DNA of 36,956 nt, from the NCBI GenBank assembly GCA_018221205.1, contig JAAOYF010000013.1, forward strand, positions 1 to 36,956, in the 5' to 3' direction. The position numbers and the translations under genes are program-made. Every line of letters begins with the position of its first letter. Within the stretch, counting starts at the first letter, position 1. Below, in pieces: positions 30,579 to 36,956 of this stretch. The notes under the pieces are model-generated. The model saw nothing but the letters and a program-made list of their open reading frames with translations. It was not told the DNA's origin and ran no database searches. The DNA is from Candidatus Woesearchaeota archaeon (GTDB lineage: Archaea > Nanobdellota > Nanobdellia > Woesearchaeales > WJIZ01).

Positions 30579-31175
30579 TTAATTTAGCGCATTCAAGATT
30601 TCTTGCTTAAAGGTATCATACTGCCAGCTAGCTATTGGCTTTCCGTTCAGGAAGATAGTTGGCGTTCCTGAAACACCCGCTGCCAATCCTTGACGATATT
30701 CTCCGCTGACGATCTTTCCTTTCTTTCCACTGCCTAGACAGGCTTTGAAAGAATCAATATCAAGTGAAAGAGCCTCTGCGTATTTGATAAGGTCTGTCCT
30801 TCCCAGCCGATTTTGATTGCTGAAGAGCATATCTCCATATTCTACAAATTTACCCTGATCATTGGCACATTCTGCTGCCTCTGCAGCTAGCTGAGCATAA
30901 GGATGGATGCTCGAGATAGGAAAATGCTTGAATTCATAGCTGACATTCTCCTTGAACTCTTCAACAATCCGCTTCACTGATGGGTGTGCAGCTCCGCATG
31001 CTGGACACTGGTAATCTGCATATTCCACTAACCTGACAGCTGCTGCCGGATTTCCCTGTATAGGCTTAGGTGTGATAGTGTCAGGATAATCTGGTGCCTT
31101 GAAGATGAAGAACGAACCTATGATCGCAATGATGACAATCCCCCAAAAAAGCATTTTCTTCTGTTGTTTTTTCAT
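30579..31175 (-). CDS. Membrane-anchored DsbA-like oxidoreductase (CPAC)
   Basis: A 198-aa protein with an N-terminal anchor (about 9-25) and a DsbA/Thioredoxin_4 domain outside the membrane. The active site is YQCPACGAAHP (Cys57 and Cys60). The alpha-helical insert AQLAAEAAECANDQGKF and cis-Pro loop GVSGTPTIFLNG are typical. It would form or isomerise disulfides in exported proteins. AGGAGG precedes the ATG. It ends an operon with a small ORF, a CPGC membrane protein and a second DsbA-like protein. Confidence 0.9.
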   Translation of the reverse strand: MKKQQKKMLFWGIVIIAIIGSFFIFKAPDYPDTITPKPIQGNPAAAVRLVEYADYQCPACGAAHPSVKRIVEEFKENVSYEFKHFPISSIHPYAQLAAEAAECANDQGKFVEYGDMLFSNQNRLGRTDLIKYAEALSLDIDSFKACLGSGKKGKIVSGEYRQGLAAGVSGTPTIFLNGKPIASWQYDTFKQEILNALN

Positions 31176-31279
31176 TTTTTACCTCCTAAAAAATGAAGCT
31201 CGTAAATCCTACAAGAATCCATAGATTCTTGAGGTTCAAAAATCTTTGATTTTTGTAACCTTGATTTACGCTGTTTCAT
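31172..31279 (-). CDS. 35-codon ORF on a palindromic cassette between CPGC protein and DsbA
   Basis: A 35-aa basic frame starts MKQRKSRLQ and ends LHFLGGKK. Its start overlaps the stop of the upstream membrane protein (ATGA) and its stop overlaps the DsbA start (ATGA). GAGGT lies before the ATG. However, most of it is made of perfect palindromes, so coding may be incidental. It may have arisen by insertion that duplicated the ribosome-binding site and start of dsbA. Confidence 0.35.
   Translation of the reverse strand: MKQRKSRLQKSKIFEPQESMDSCRIYELHFLGGKK
31201..31270. repeat. Three-stem palindromic cassette
   Basis: An outer stem, CGTAAATC (31201-31208) with GATTTACG (31263-31270), encloses two perfect inner hairpins. 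One is CAAGAATC-CATA-GATTCTTG (31212-31231), the other CAAAAATC-TTT-GATTTTTG (31237-31255), lengthened by GGTT/AACC. The RNA would fold as a three-way junction just ahead of the dsbA ribosome-binding site. It may be a mobile palindromic element, an RNA-stability element or a translation control. Confidence 0.75.
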
Positions 31280-31770
31280 TTTTTGACCTCTTTTATTTTA
31301 CACACTGGATTTTTACTTAAGTAATAAGCAGAAATGATCAAGAGGATTGCTGAAATGGCCAGGAGTTCCACACCAAAAAAAGGAAGATTGCCGAGAGTTG
31401 CCGTTACCCCAAATAATCCGAGAAATGCTGGAAACAACCCTACAAAACAGCCAGGACATGCTCCTGCTAACAATCCTCCAAAAGCGCCAACAGCTGCAAT
31501 GCCGCTATGTGCCTGTAATCTCTTCATCTCTTGAAACTTAAAGACAATGAGGTTGATATTCAGAGCGACAAGAATGGGCAAGAGTATGTTGAACAGAAGA
31601 TGAGGGATAAGGATGTGTAGAGGAAGGTTGAATAATACAGTATAAGATATATGGAGCTGATTGATCACTGTATTAAGGGCTATATACCCAAGAATAATCA
31701 AAATAAAAGAATAAACATAGGGTTTCCGGATGGAAACCCGTTTAATTTTCTCGATTTGCGAGCTGTCCAT
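31276..31770 (-). CDS. Multi-pass membrane protein with CPGC motif
   Basis: A 164-aa protein with four hydrophobic segments (about 18-36, 45-78, 91-125 and 131-150). A membrane-embedded GACPGCFVG (Cys105 and Cys108) is followed by GLFPAFLGLFG. A C-X2-C in a membrane helix next to two DsbA-like genes suggests a thiol or quinone-linked partner that reoxidises or reduces them, in the role of DsbB or VKOR, though it matches neither family by eye. The ATG was chosen one base after the upstream DsbA stop. Confidence 0.72.
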   Translation of the reverse strand: MDSSQIEKIKRVSIRKPYVYSFILIILGYIALNTVINQLHISYTVLFNLPLHILIPHLLFNILLPILVALNINLIVFKFQEMKRLQAHSGIAAVGAFGGLLAGACPGCFVGLFPAFLGLFGVTATLGNLPFFGVELLAISAILLIISAYYLSKNPVCKIKEVKK

Positions 31771-31771
31771 T

Positions 31772-32488
31772 TCAATTGAGTGCTTTTTCGATAGCTGCTT
31801 GGAAAGCTGCAAATGGCTGGGCTCCACTGAGCAGTTCACCATTGATGATGAATCCCGGAGTTCCTCTGATGCCTGCAGCACTGCCGTCTCTCATATCTTT
31901 CTGGACTTCAGCAGCGTGCGTGTCTGAATCAAGGCAGTCATTGAAATCTCCTGTATCAAGGCCAAGGTCTGAAGCAAAGCTCTTGAAACTAGTCACTCCG
32001 CCTGCAGCACCTTCATCAAACAGTTTGTCATGCATCTCCCAGAATTTATCCTGATCGCCGGCACATTCAGCTGCTTCAGCTGCTTTCTGTGCATTAGGAT
32101 GGAAGCTCAAAGGAAAGTCTCGATAGACAAACTTGACTTTTCCTGTATCGATATACTCAGTCTGGATCCGATCAAGAGTCTGGCTGTAGAATTTGTCACA
32201 GAACTGACATTCAAAGTCACCGAATTCAACAATGGTAACCGGAGCATCTGGATCTCCCTTGACAGCATCATCATCGACCAATGCTTCCATGTCCACATTT
32301 GGTGCAGCAGGGCTTGGTGCTGAAGGTGCCTGTTGGGTTGGAGCTGCTTTGAGTGCTACTTGACCACTGCCAGTTCCTAATCTGTCATTGAGTGTATTCA
32401 ACTGGAACGAGATCACCAATAATAGAACAACGCTGATGACTGTCCCCCACATCTGAATTTTACTTGTACTGATTTTCTTTTCGGTTAT
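31772..32488 (-). CDS. Membrane-anchored DsbA-like oxidoreductase (CQFC), probable AUA start
   Basis: A 238-aa protein: basic N-terminus, membrane anchor (about 14-29), Ala/Pro-rich linker and Thioredoxin_4 domain with FECQFCDKFY (Cys94 and Cys97) and GIRGTPGFIINGE. The only ATG before the anchor would remove the basic residues. A perfect GAGGTGG (32499-32493) lies five bases before an AUA codon, the same spacing and almost the same sequence as in the glutaredoxin gene at 22400. AUA is therefore the likely start. UUG at 32509 lies at or upstream of the predicted transcript start. Confidence 0.8.
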   Translation of the reverse strand: MTEKKISTSKIQMWGTVISVVLLLVISFQLNTLNDRLGTGSGQVALKAAPTQQAPSAPSPAAPNVDMEALVDDDAVKGDPDAPVTIVEFGDFECQFCDKFYSQTLDRIQTEYIDTGKVKFVYRDFPLSFHPNAQKAAEAAECAGDQDKFWEMHDKLFDEGAAGGVTSFKSFASDLGLDTGDFNDCLDSDTHAAEVQKDMRDGSAAGIRGTPGFIINGELLSGAQPFAAFQAAIEKALN

Positions 32489-32526
32489 TTTAACCACCTC
32501 GCAATTCAACTGAATAAACCATTTTC

Positions 32527-32538
32527 CTTTATAAATAT
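32527..32538 (-). promoter_or_regulatory. TATA box of the DsbA-CPGC-DsbA operon
   Basis: The minus strand reads ATATTTATAAAG. Transcription would start near 32507, leaving a leader that carries the GAGGTGG site and supporting the AUA start at 32488. Confidence 0.6.
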
Positions 32539-32551
32539 AGTTAAAGAATAG

Positions 32552-33601
32552 TTAAAATTCTGTATGAAGAAATTTTGCCCTGCCTTCCTTCTTCAGGCTG
32601 ACCATGCCCTTCTCTTCAAGGTAGTTGAGCCTAGACAAAACAGTAGGGTGAGTGACATTAAGATGCTTCTTCAGATCAGAGATCGTGACTTTTCTATGCA
32701 GCTCAGAACTCATTTTAATAAAATCAATGATAGCAAGATGGTCCTTGCTCAAGAGCTTTTCATCAATCTGTGCCTTCTGGACAGGATTCTTGGCTTGTTC
32801 ATGGATGACATCAAACACTTTATTGATGTTCGCCTGCAATTTCCCTATCTCTTCAATACCTTCGAAAGGGTTCAAAGAGACAGTATAATCGCCATCCACG
32901 AATTCCTGCGCTTTTGAGATGGTCTCATCGATGGGCTTGACAATAGTGGTGCTGAACTTCTTGATCTTGAGTGCAAGCAACACTAAAAATACAATGAACA
33001 ATACGATCATCAACCCGAAATAGAGCTGCGCCCTCAGTAAAAGGCCTTGACGGAGAACAGCATTCCGGCTGTTGATCTGCTGGATGATCTGTGAAAATTC
33101 AACTGCTGCTTTATTGAGGTTACTCTGATGGACATCCAATAGTATGTTCTTGTCAAAGTTCAGATCAGCAGGTGTCTGCACATCCTCCTTATGGACAGCA
33201 ATGATCTGGTTCCTGGTTTCAACAATATCATCATTCAGTTCCTTTGCGATGGCAAACTGAGCAATAATCTTCTCATCGCTGATGACAGCTGAATTAATAA
33301 GCTCCTCAACTTCGTCAATCACCTGTTGGGTCCCTTGGCTTGACTGGGCAAAAAGCTCATCACTCTGAAGAATAGTATTATAATCAGCTGTCTTCAGATA
33401 ATCTGTCAGAAGCATGTCATCTTTATACACTGCAGAAAGCATATATCCCAGTGCATCTAATGCCGGATCTGCTTCAGTGATGAGAGAATTGACAGAATGG
33501 CTATATTGTAAGAAGAGTACTGTCATGATTATGGTAATGCTGACAAAAACCATCCCTAAACCAAGCACTTCCTTGCTTAAACGCTTCCTGAGATGCATCA
33601 T
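32552..33601 (-). CDS. One-component membrane sensor: TM - sensor - TM - HAMP - winged HTH
   Basis: A 349-aa protein. TM1 lies at about 14-33. Residues 34-188 form a helical external sensor domain. TM2 lies at about 191-212. A HAMP domain follows at about 212-266 (VKPIDETISKAQEF, GDYTVSL, EEIGKLQANINK). A winged HTH lies at about 285-347 (ISDLKKHLNVTHPTVLSRL, then wing LKKEGRAKFL). HAMP domains usually feed a kinase or cyclase; here DNA binding is direct. It sits just upstream of the DsbA operon on the same strand and probably regulates it. Confidence 0.86.
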   Translation of the reverse strand: MMHLRKRLSKEVLGLGMVFVSITIIMTVLFLQYSHSVNSLITEADPALDALGYMLSAVYKDDMLLTDYLKTADYNTILQSDELFAQSSQGTQQVIDEVEELINSAVISDEKIIAQFAIAKELNDDIVETRNQIIAVHKEDVQTPADLNFDKNILLDVHQSNLNKAAVEFSQIIQQINSRNAVLRQGLLLRAQLYFGLMIVLFIVFLVLLALKIKKFSTTIVKPIDETISKAQEFVDGDYTVSLNPFEGIEEIGKLQANINKVFDVIHEQAKNPVQKAQIDEKLLSKDHLAIIDFIKMSSELHRKVTISDLKKHLNVTHPTVLSRLNYLEEKGMVSLKKEGRAKFLHTEF

Positions 33602-33620
33602 CCCTCTAAATCCGCGTATT

Positions 33621-33630
33621 CTATATATAG
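33621..33630 (-). promoter_or_regulatory. TATA box of the membrane sensor gene
   Basis: CTATATATAG is centred about 24 bases before the first of two adjacent ATG codons (33601 and 33598). It is itself a palindrome. It stands back to back with the promoter of the flavoprotein gene. Confidence 0.6.
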
Positions 33631-33652
33631 TTTTCCTTTAAAGAGAAGCAAG

Positions 33653-33661
33653 ATTTAAAAA
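33653..33661 (+). promoter_or_regulatory. TATA box of the flavoprotein reductase gene
   Basis: ATTTAAAAA is centred 27 bases before the ATG at 33684, predicting a leaderless message divergent from the membrane sensor gene. Confidence 0.6.
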
Positions 33662-33683
33662 CGCCTTTCAGTTACGCTTTTGA

Positions 33684-34349
33684 ATGAAATTCCGGGCTAA
33701 AATCAGATCTTTCAAGGATATAACACCCACAGTGAGGCACTTTAACCTAGAAGTACCCTTAGAGATCGATTTCAAGGCTGGTCAGTTCCTTATAACTGAT
33801 ATTCCTACTGAAACAGGAAAAGTAAAGAGATCATATTCCATTGCCTCTGATCCTACAAAGAAAGGCATCATTGAACTGTGTGTGAAGAAGATAGAGAATG
33901 GTGTAGGGACAAGATTCTATTTCAATCTGAAAGAAGGAGATACTATCGATTATACTGGTCCCGTAGGTCCGTTCAAGATAAAGGATTACCAGAAAAACAT
34001 AGCATTCATCTCTACGGGAACAGGGATAGCGCCTTTCAGGGCTATGATTCCTGATGTTTTAAGGCAATCTGATAAGAAAGTCGTCCTGCTGACTGGTTAT
34101 CGTTATGATGAAGAGCTCCTTTATGATAAAGAAATGAAAGAACTCCAAGAAAAATACCCTAATTTTTCCTACTACACTTGCATCAGCCGCCCAAAAGAGG
34201 GAAAAGGCAAGTATGTCCAGGAATTATTAGAGCATCTTCCTGAAGATGCAGCTGTCTATCTCTGCGGTTTAAGAGCAATGATCGATGATATAACAAAGAA
34301 ATTAGAAGAAAAAGGGATAAAAAACATCTATTTCGAGAGATATGATTAG
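33684..34349 (+). CDS. Ferredoxin-NADP reductase-like flavoprotein
   Basis: A 221-aa FAD/NAD(P)H oxidoreductase. The FAD-binding RSYSIAS is at 49-55, the second flavin block GVGTRFYF near 78-85, the nucleotide-binding [10 protein letters not shown] near 112-121 and YLCGLRAM at the C-terminal side. No 2Fe-2S domain is fused, so electrons must go to a separate partner such as ferredoxin. It faces the membrane sensor gene head to head and ends against the superoxide dismutase gene. Confidence 0.9.
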   Translation: MKFRAKIRSFKDITPTVRHFNLEVPLEIDFKAGQFLITDIPTETGKVKRSYSIASDPTKKGIIELCVKKIENGVGTRFYFNLKEGDTIDYTGPVGPFKIKDYQKNIAFISTGTGIAPFRAMIPDVLRQSDKKVVLLTGYRYDEELLYDKEMKELQEKYPNFSYYTCISRPKEGKGKYVQELLEHLPEDAAVYLCGLRAMIDDITKKLEEKGIKNIYFERYD

Positions 34350-34939
34350 AATCTCTTGCTGACTTCTTCCCAATTGACAACATTCCAAAAAGCCTTGACA
34401 TAATCAGGCCTTTTGTTCTGGTAATTGAGATAATACGCATGCTCCCAAACATCTAAGCCAAGTAAAGGCACTTTCCCTTCTGAAAGTGGACTGTCTTGAT
34501 TGGCTGTAGACATAACAGCAACATCATCACCATCTTTGACAAGCCATACCCAGCCACTTCCAAATCGCGTAGCAGCTGCAGCTGAGAATTCTTCGACAAA
34601 CTTCTCAAAGCTTCCGAATTTCTTATCAATAGCTTCTGCCAATTTCCCAGATGGTTTTCCCCCTCCTTTAGGACTTAAGATTTTCCAGAACAATGAATGG
34701 TTGGCATGGCCTCCTCCGTGGTTCTGGACAGCTTTCCGGATTTCATTTGGAACACTCTTCAGATCCTTAAGAATCTCATGGACATCCTTATTCTCTAAAT
34801 CTGTCCCTTTGATAGCAGCAACTAATTTATTGATGTATGCTTGATGATGCTTCGTATGATGGATCTCCATCGTCTTCGCATCGATGTGCGGCTCTAGCGC
34901 ATTATAGTCATAATCTAGTTTTGGTAGTTCGATTTTCAT
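34346..34939 (-). CDS. sodA: Superoxide dismutase (Mn-type Fe/Mn family)
   Basis: A 197-aa enzyme that removes superoxide. Metal ligands are visible at His27 ([11 protein letters not shown]), His81 ([11 protein letters not shown]), Asp163 and His167 ([10 protein letters not shown]). Gln148 in STANQDSPL is the position used by Mn enzymes. The frame can be extended upstream by 37 codons through palindromic DNA. The ATG at 34939 follows GGAGG and gives the normal length. Confidence 0.95.
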   Translation of the reverse strand: MKIELPKLDYDYNALEPHIDAKTMEIHHTKHHQAYINKLVAAIKGTDLENKDVHEILKDLKSVPNEIRKAVQNHGGGHANHSLFWKILSPKGGGKPSGKLAEAIDKKFGSFEKFVEEFSAAAATRFGSGWVWLVKDGDDVAVMSTANQDSPLSEGKVPLLGLDVWEHAYYLNYQNKRPDYVKAFWNVVNWEEVSKRF

Positions 34940-34949
34940 TTTTTGCCTC

Positions 34950-35024
34950 CGTGGGCTTGAGCGAAGCGAAACCCACGCTTTTTGCGAGATTTTTAAGCGA
35001 GCTCTGCGAGCGGGCAAAAATCTC
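34950..35024. repeat. Palindromic cassette in the sodA leader
   Basis: Two nested structures fill the gap between the IscA-fusion stop and the sodA ribosome-binding site. CGTGGG (34950-34955) pairs with CCCACG (34972-34977). GAGATTTTT (34986-34994) pairs with AAAAATCTC (35016-35024), enclosing GCTC-TGC-GAGC. Read on the minus strand the order GAGATTTTTGC, AAAAATCTCGCAAAAAGCG closely follows part of the tRNA-Lys intron. It overlaps the last bases of the upstream gene. Confidence 0.78.
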
Positions 35025-35595
35025 AGCGGAAAGAAGATCCGCAGCCACACGTCTTGGCTGCATTCGGATTCTCAATTTTAAATCCTTGTTCCTTTAATGT
35101 CTCGACAAAATCAACATTGCACCCATGCAACATTTCCATCGACTGTTTATCAACAACAACCTTCAAACCTTTTTTATCAAGTTCAAGGTCATCAGCACCT
35201 TTCTTGTCTTCGAAGGCCATAAGATAGCTGAATCCAGAACAGCCGCCAGTAGTGATACCCACTCTAAAATAAGATTCAGTCTTTTTTTCCTTCTCTCTGA
35301 TCTCTTTGATCTTATCGACTGCCTTATCAGTAAAGGTAATGTCCATCTTTGTATAATCAAGATCTTTCGGAGCTTCCTTCTGCGGTTGATTGGCTGCTTT
35401 ATTCGCATCCTTAATCATCTTCTCAACAACTTCTGGAGGCATACCATGGCCCAAAGCGCCTTGCTCCAAAGTCTCCATCGGAGAGACAGCACACCCAACA
35501 CAGCTCAGTCCATAACCCATTAGGACCTCTACTGCTTTTGGATATTTCTGGACAATATCTCCGATAATGGTATCTTTAGTGATCAATTCTGCCAT
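35023..35595 (-). CDS. DUF1858 - IscA fusion protein
   Basis: A 190-aa fusion. Residues about 3-60 are a DUF1858 domain ([28 protein letters not shown], with Cys32 and Cys35). A linker follows, then an A-type iron-sulfur carrier domain (about 85-190) with the three usual Cys: Cys119 in TTGGCSGF and Cys183/Cys185 in KTCGCG. The IscA part would bind and pass on Fe-S clusters. DUF1858 is often found near hybrid-cluster or redox proteins. A TATA box 26 bases upstream suggests a leaderless start. sodA follows 84 bases on. Confidence 0.88.
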   Translation of the reverse strand: MAELITKDTIIGDIVQKYPKAVEVLMGYGLSCVGCAVSPMETLEQGALGHGMPPEVVEKMIKDANKAANQPQKEAPKDLDYTKMDITFTDKAVDKIKEIREKEKKTESYFRVGITTGGCSGFSYLMAFEDKKGADDLELDKKGLKVVVDKQSMEMLHGCNVDFVETLKEQGFKIENPNAAKTCGCGSSFR

Positions 35596-35615
35596 TCACT
35601 TAACGATTGTTATCT

Positions 35616-35626
35616 CATATAAAAAG
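35616..35626 (-). promoter_or_regulatory. TATA box of the DUF1858-IscA / sodA unit
   Basis: The minus strand reads CTTTTTATATG, centred 26 bases before the ATG at 35595. Confidence 0.6.
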
Positions 35627-35646
35627 ATTATGTTTAATCGTGTGAA

Positions 35647-35656
35647 CATTTATAAA
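35647..35656 (+). promoter_or_regulatory. TATA box of the peroxiredoxin gene
   Basis: CATTTATAAA predicts a start near 35678, leaving a short leader with GAGGTG before the ATG at 35690. It is back to back with the IscA-fusion promoter, so one regulator could control both oxidative-stress units. Confidence 0.55.
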
Positions 35657-35689
35657 GCAGCAATAGTTACATCTGGATGAGGTGTTATT

Positions 35690-36265
35690 ATGATATGTAT
35701 AAACGAAAAAGCTCCAGATTTCAAAGAAGATGCCTTTGTTGACGGCGAAATCAAGAAGATCAGCCTATCTGACTATAAAGGAAAATGGGTGATATTATTC
35801 TTCTATCCTGCTGACTTTACTTTTGTCTGCCCTACAGAATTAGGTGATTTGGCTGATAATTATGATAAGTTTAAGGAATTAGGGGCAGAAGTTATTAGTG
35901 TTAGTGTTGATACTGCTTTTGTCCATAAAGCATGGCATGATAATTCTGATACTATTAAAAAAATTAAATACCCTATGCTTGCTGATCCTACAAAAAGAGT
36001 GTGTTCAGCTTATGGCACGTTAATTGACCATGATAAACCTGATGAAGGCTTATCTTTGAGAGCCACAATACTCATTGATCCAGAAGGAATTGTTAAGGCG
36101 TTTGAATTTCATAATAACGATATTGGTCGCAATACTGAGGAACTCCTAAGAAAAATTGAAGCTGCAAAATTTGTTGAAAAGAATAAAGGACAGGTATGTC
36201 CTATGAATTGGAAGCCAGGAGAAAAGACCTTGAAGCCCGGACTTGATTTAGTAGGCAAGATTTAG
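35690..36265 (+). CDS. ahpC: Typical 2-Cys peroxiredoxin (AhpC-like)
   Basis: A 191-aa peroxidase. The peroxidatic Cys47 sits in FTFVCPTE and the resolving Cys170 in GQVCPMNW near the C-terminus. The FYPADFTFVCP and DPTKRVCSAYG blocks are those of AhpC. It needs a thiol reductant, which the glutaredoxin-like proteins or the flavoprotein nearby could supply (inference). Codons are more AT-rich at third positions than in neighbours such as sodA, possibly a sign of later acquisition. Confidence 0.95.
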   Translation: MICINEKAPDFKEDAFVDGEIKKISLSDYKGKWVILFFYPADFTFVCPTELGDLADNYDKFKELGAEVISVSVDTAFVHKAWHDNSDTIKKIKYPMLADPTKRVCSAYGTLIDHDKPDEGLSLRATILIDPEGIVKAFEFHNNDIGRNTEELLRKIEAAKFVEKNKGQVCPMNWKPGEKTLKPGLDLVGKI

Positions 36266-36266
36266 C

Positions 36267-36740
36267 CTACATATCTTTATATTTTACAGTATTTCCATCA
36301 AGAATAGCTAGAGTGATGCCTGCTTCTTTGAAAATACGTTTAGTCTCTTTAGACTTATGATAATCATTGGAAGCGACAACTCTTTTAATACCGCAATTGA
36401 TGATCATCTTGGCACAAGTATAGCAAGGAGTCATCCTGCAGTACAAAGTACCCTCATTCAAAGAGATGCCTAGTTTAGCAGCCTGGCAGATCGCATTTTG
36501 TTCAGCATGCGTTGTCCTGACGCAATGCTGGCTCTCTTTGCCATCTTCATCGACCATCTTCTTCATCTCATGGCCGATATCATCGCAATGCTCAACGCCT
36601 TTAGGACTGCCTACATATCCAGTGACGAGAATCTGATTATTCTTGACGATCACGCAGCCGCTCCTACCCCGATCGCAGGTTGCACGAGTGCCTACTTCCT
36701 TCATGATCTTGCCAAAATACTCATCCCAAGACGGTCTCAT
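36267..36740 (-). CDS. dCMP deaminase / ComEB-type cytidine deaminase
   Basis: A 157-aa zinc deaminase making dUMP for thymidylate synthesis. Zinc ligands and the catalytic Glu are in THAEQNA (His78, Glu80) and MTPCYTCAKM (Cys106 and Cys109). The start RPSWDEYF is typical. The ATG at 36740 was preferred to one seven codons upstream because a TATA box lies 27 bases before it and the family begins there. It ends tail to tail with the peroxiredoxin gene. Confidence 0.93.
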   Translation of the reverse strand: MRPSWDEYFGKIMKEVGTRATCDRGRSGCVIVKNNQILVTGYVGSPKGVEHCDDIGHEMKKMVDEDGKESQHCVRTTHAEQNAICQAAKLGISLNEGTLYCRMTPCYTCAKMIINCGIKRVVASNDYHKSKETKRIFKEAGITLAILDGNTVKYKDM

Positions 36741-36762
36741 AGCAAACAGCAAAAGACCCATT

Positions 36763-36772
36763 CTTTAAAAAG
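36763..36772 (-). promoter_or_regulatory. TATA box of the dCMP deaminase gene
   Basis: The minus strand reads CTTTTTAAAG, centred 27 bases before the ATG at 36740. It predicts a transcript start at that codon and argues against the upstream ATG. Confidence 0.6.
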
Positions 36773-36787
36773 ATTTCTGCATGCGAA

Positions 36788-36799
36788 ATTATATAAAGG
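36788..36799 (+). promoter_or_regulatory. TATA box of the secreted protein gene at the window end
   Basis: TTATATAAAGGA is centred 27 bases before the ATG at 36820, indicating a leaderless message. Confidence 0.6.
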
Positions 36800-36819
36800 A
36801 CTCTGCTCAAAAAGGTAGC

Positions 36820-36956
36820 ATGAAAAAAAGAGGGCTGTTTTTCCTAGTATTATTATTACCCTTAGTCTATGCAAATCCTCTTATTGTTGGAGAACGAGAG
36901 ACGATTGCCCTCTATACTCCTCAAGGTCTGCAGCGGATTGAAGCGACGATCGATAC
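36820..36956 (+). CDS. Secreted protein, N-terminal part only
   Basis: The first 45 codons of a gene running off the window. It starts MKKRGLFFLVLLLPLVYA, a clear signal peptide with a cleavage site after YA, followed by a mature part beginning NPLIVGERETIALYTPQG. Too little remains to assign a family. It is divergent from the dCMP deaminase gene. Confidence 0.75.
   Translation, partial: MKKRGLFFLVLLLPLVYANPLIVGERETIALYTPQGLQRIEATID

Noticed and set aside
34940-35050. Arg-rich N-terminal extension of superoxide dismutase
   Set aside because: It is translated palindromic DNA upstream of a clear GGAGG site and the family start.

Overview
The window looks like a chromosomal segment of a small-genome archaeon, most probably a DPANN lineage of the Woesearchaeota/Pacearchaeota type. 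The lineage is an inference from gene style; no rRNA or other marker is present. The archaeal signs are direct. Most first genes have a TATA box centred 24-28 nt before the ATG and no leader. Genes inside operons carry GGTG/GAGGTGG ribosome-binding sites or ATGA stop/start overlaps. There is a type-2 peptidyl-tRNA hydrolase, a Ski2-like helicase, a tandem Lrp-type regulator and a tRNA-Lys interrupted in the T-loop by a bulge-helix-bulge type intron. There is no CRISPR array, transposase or rRNA. Several starts were moved from the longest open frame to the codon supported by promoter, ribosome-binding site or family.

Layout. 0-8.9 kb is information processing on the minus strand: a circularly permuted GTPase with a zinc-finger protein, an uncharacterised gene pair, a divergent Lrp-like regulator, a retropepsin-like protease coupled to a DUF5678 protein, a Ski2-like helicase, small DUF5679-like proteins, an operon of DEAD-box helicase / 45-aa zinc ribbon / cold-shock protein, and a HAD phosphatase. 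8.9-12 kb holds a membrane-anchored LysM / SleB-like / peptidase M15 protein, pth2 with a small coiled-coil gene, the intron-containing tRNA-Lys(CUU), and a frameshifted lipoprotein gene. 12-17.5 kb is nitrogen and lysine metabolism: glutamine synthetase, then dapB-dapA-lysA-dapL for the diaminopimelate route. dapF is not in the cluster.

From 17.5 kb to the end the dominant theme is thiol-disulfide chemistry and oxygen defence. It includes a TlpA-like lipoprotein with CcdA and a DipZ-like membrane thioredoxin, two glutaredoxin paralogues, two DsbA-like anchored oxidoreductases with a CPGC multi-pass membrane protein, and a membrane sensor with HAMP and winged-helix domains next to them. It continues with ferritin, Mn-type superoxide dismutase, a DUF1858-IscA fusion, 2-Cys peroxiredoxin and a ferredoxin-NADP reductase-like flavoprotein. 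Among them are an aldehyde dehydrogenase with a ThDP enzyme, malic enzyme, endonuclease III, a DUF3179 lipoprotein, a SemiSWEET-like protein, an orphan CARF-HTH regulator and dCMP deaminase.

Small features missed by a length-cut gene scan include a 9-codon Cys-rich ORF with its own Shine-Dalgarno and T-run, 35-45 aa ORFs coupled to larger genes, probable ACG, AUA and UUG start codons, and palindromic cassettes between genes. One cassette shares sequence with the tRNA intron. No gene-free stretch exceeds 300 bases; the longest (about 27489-27756) holds only hairpins.
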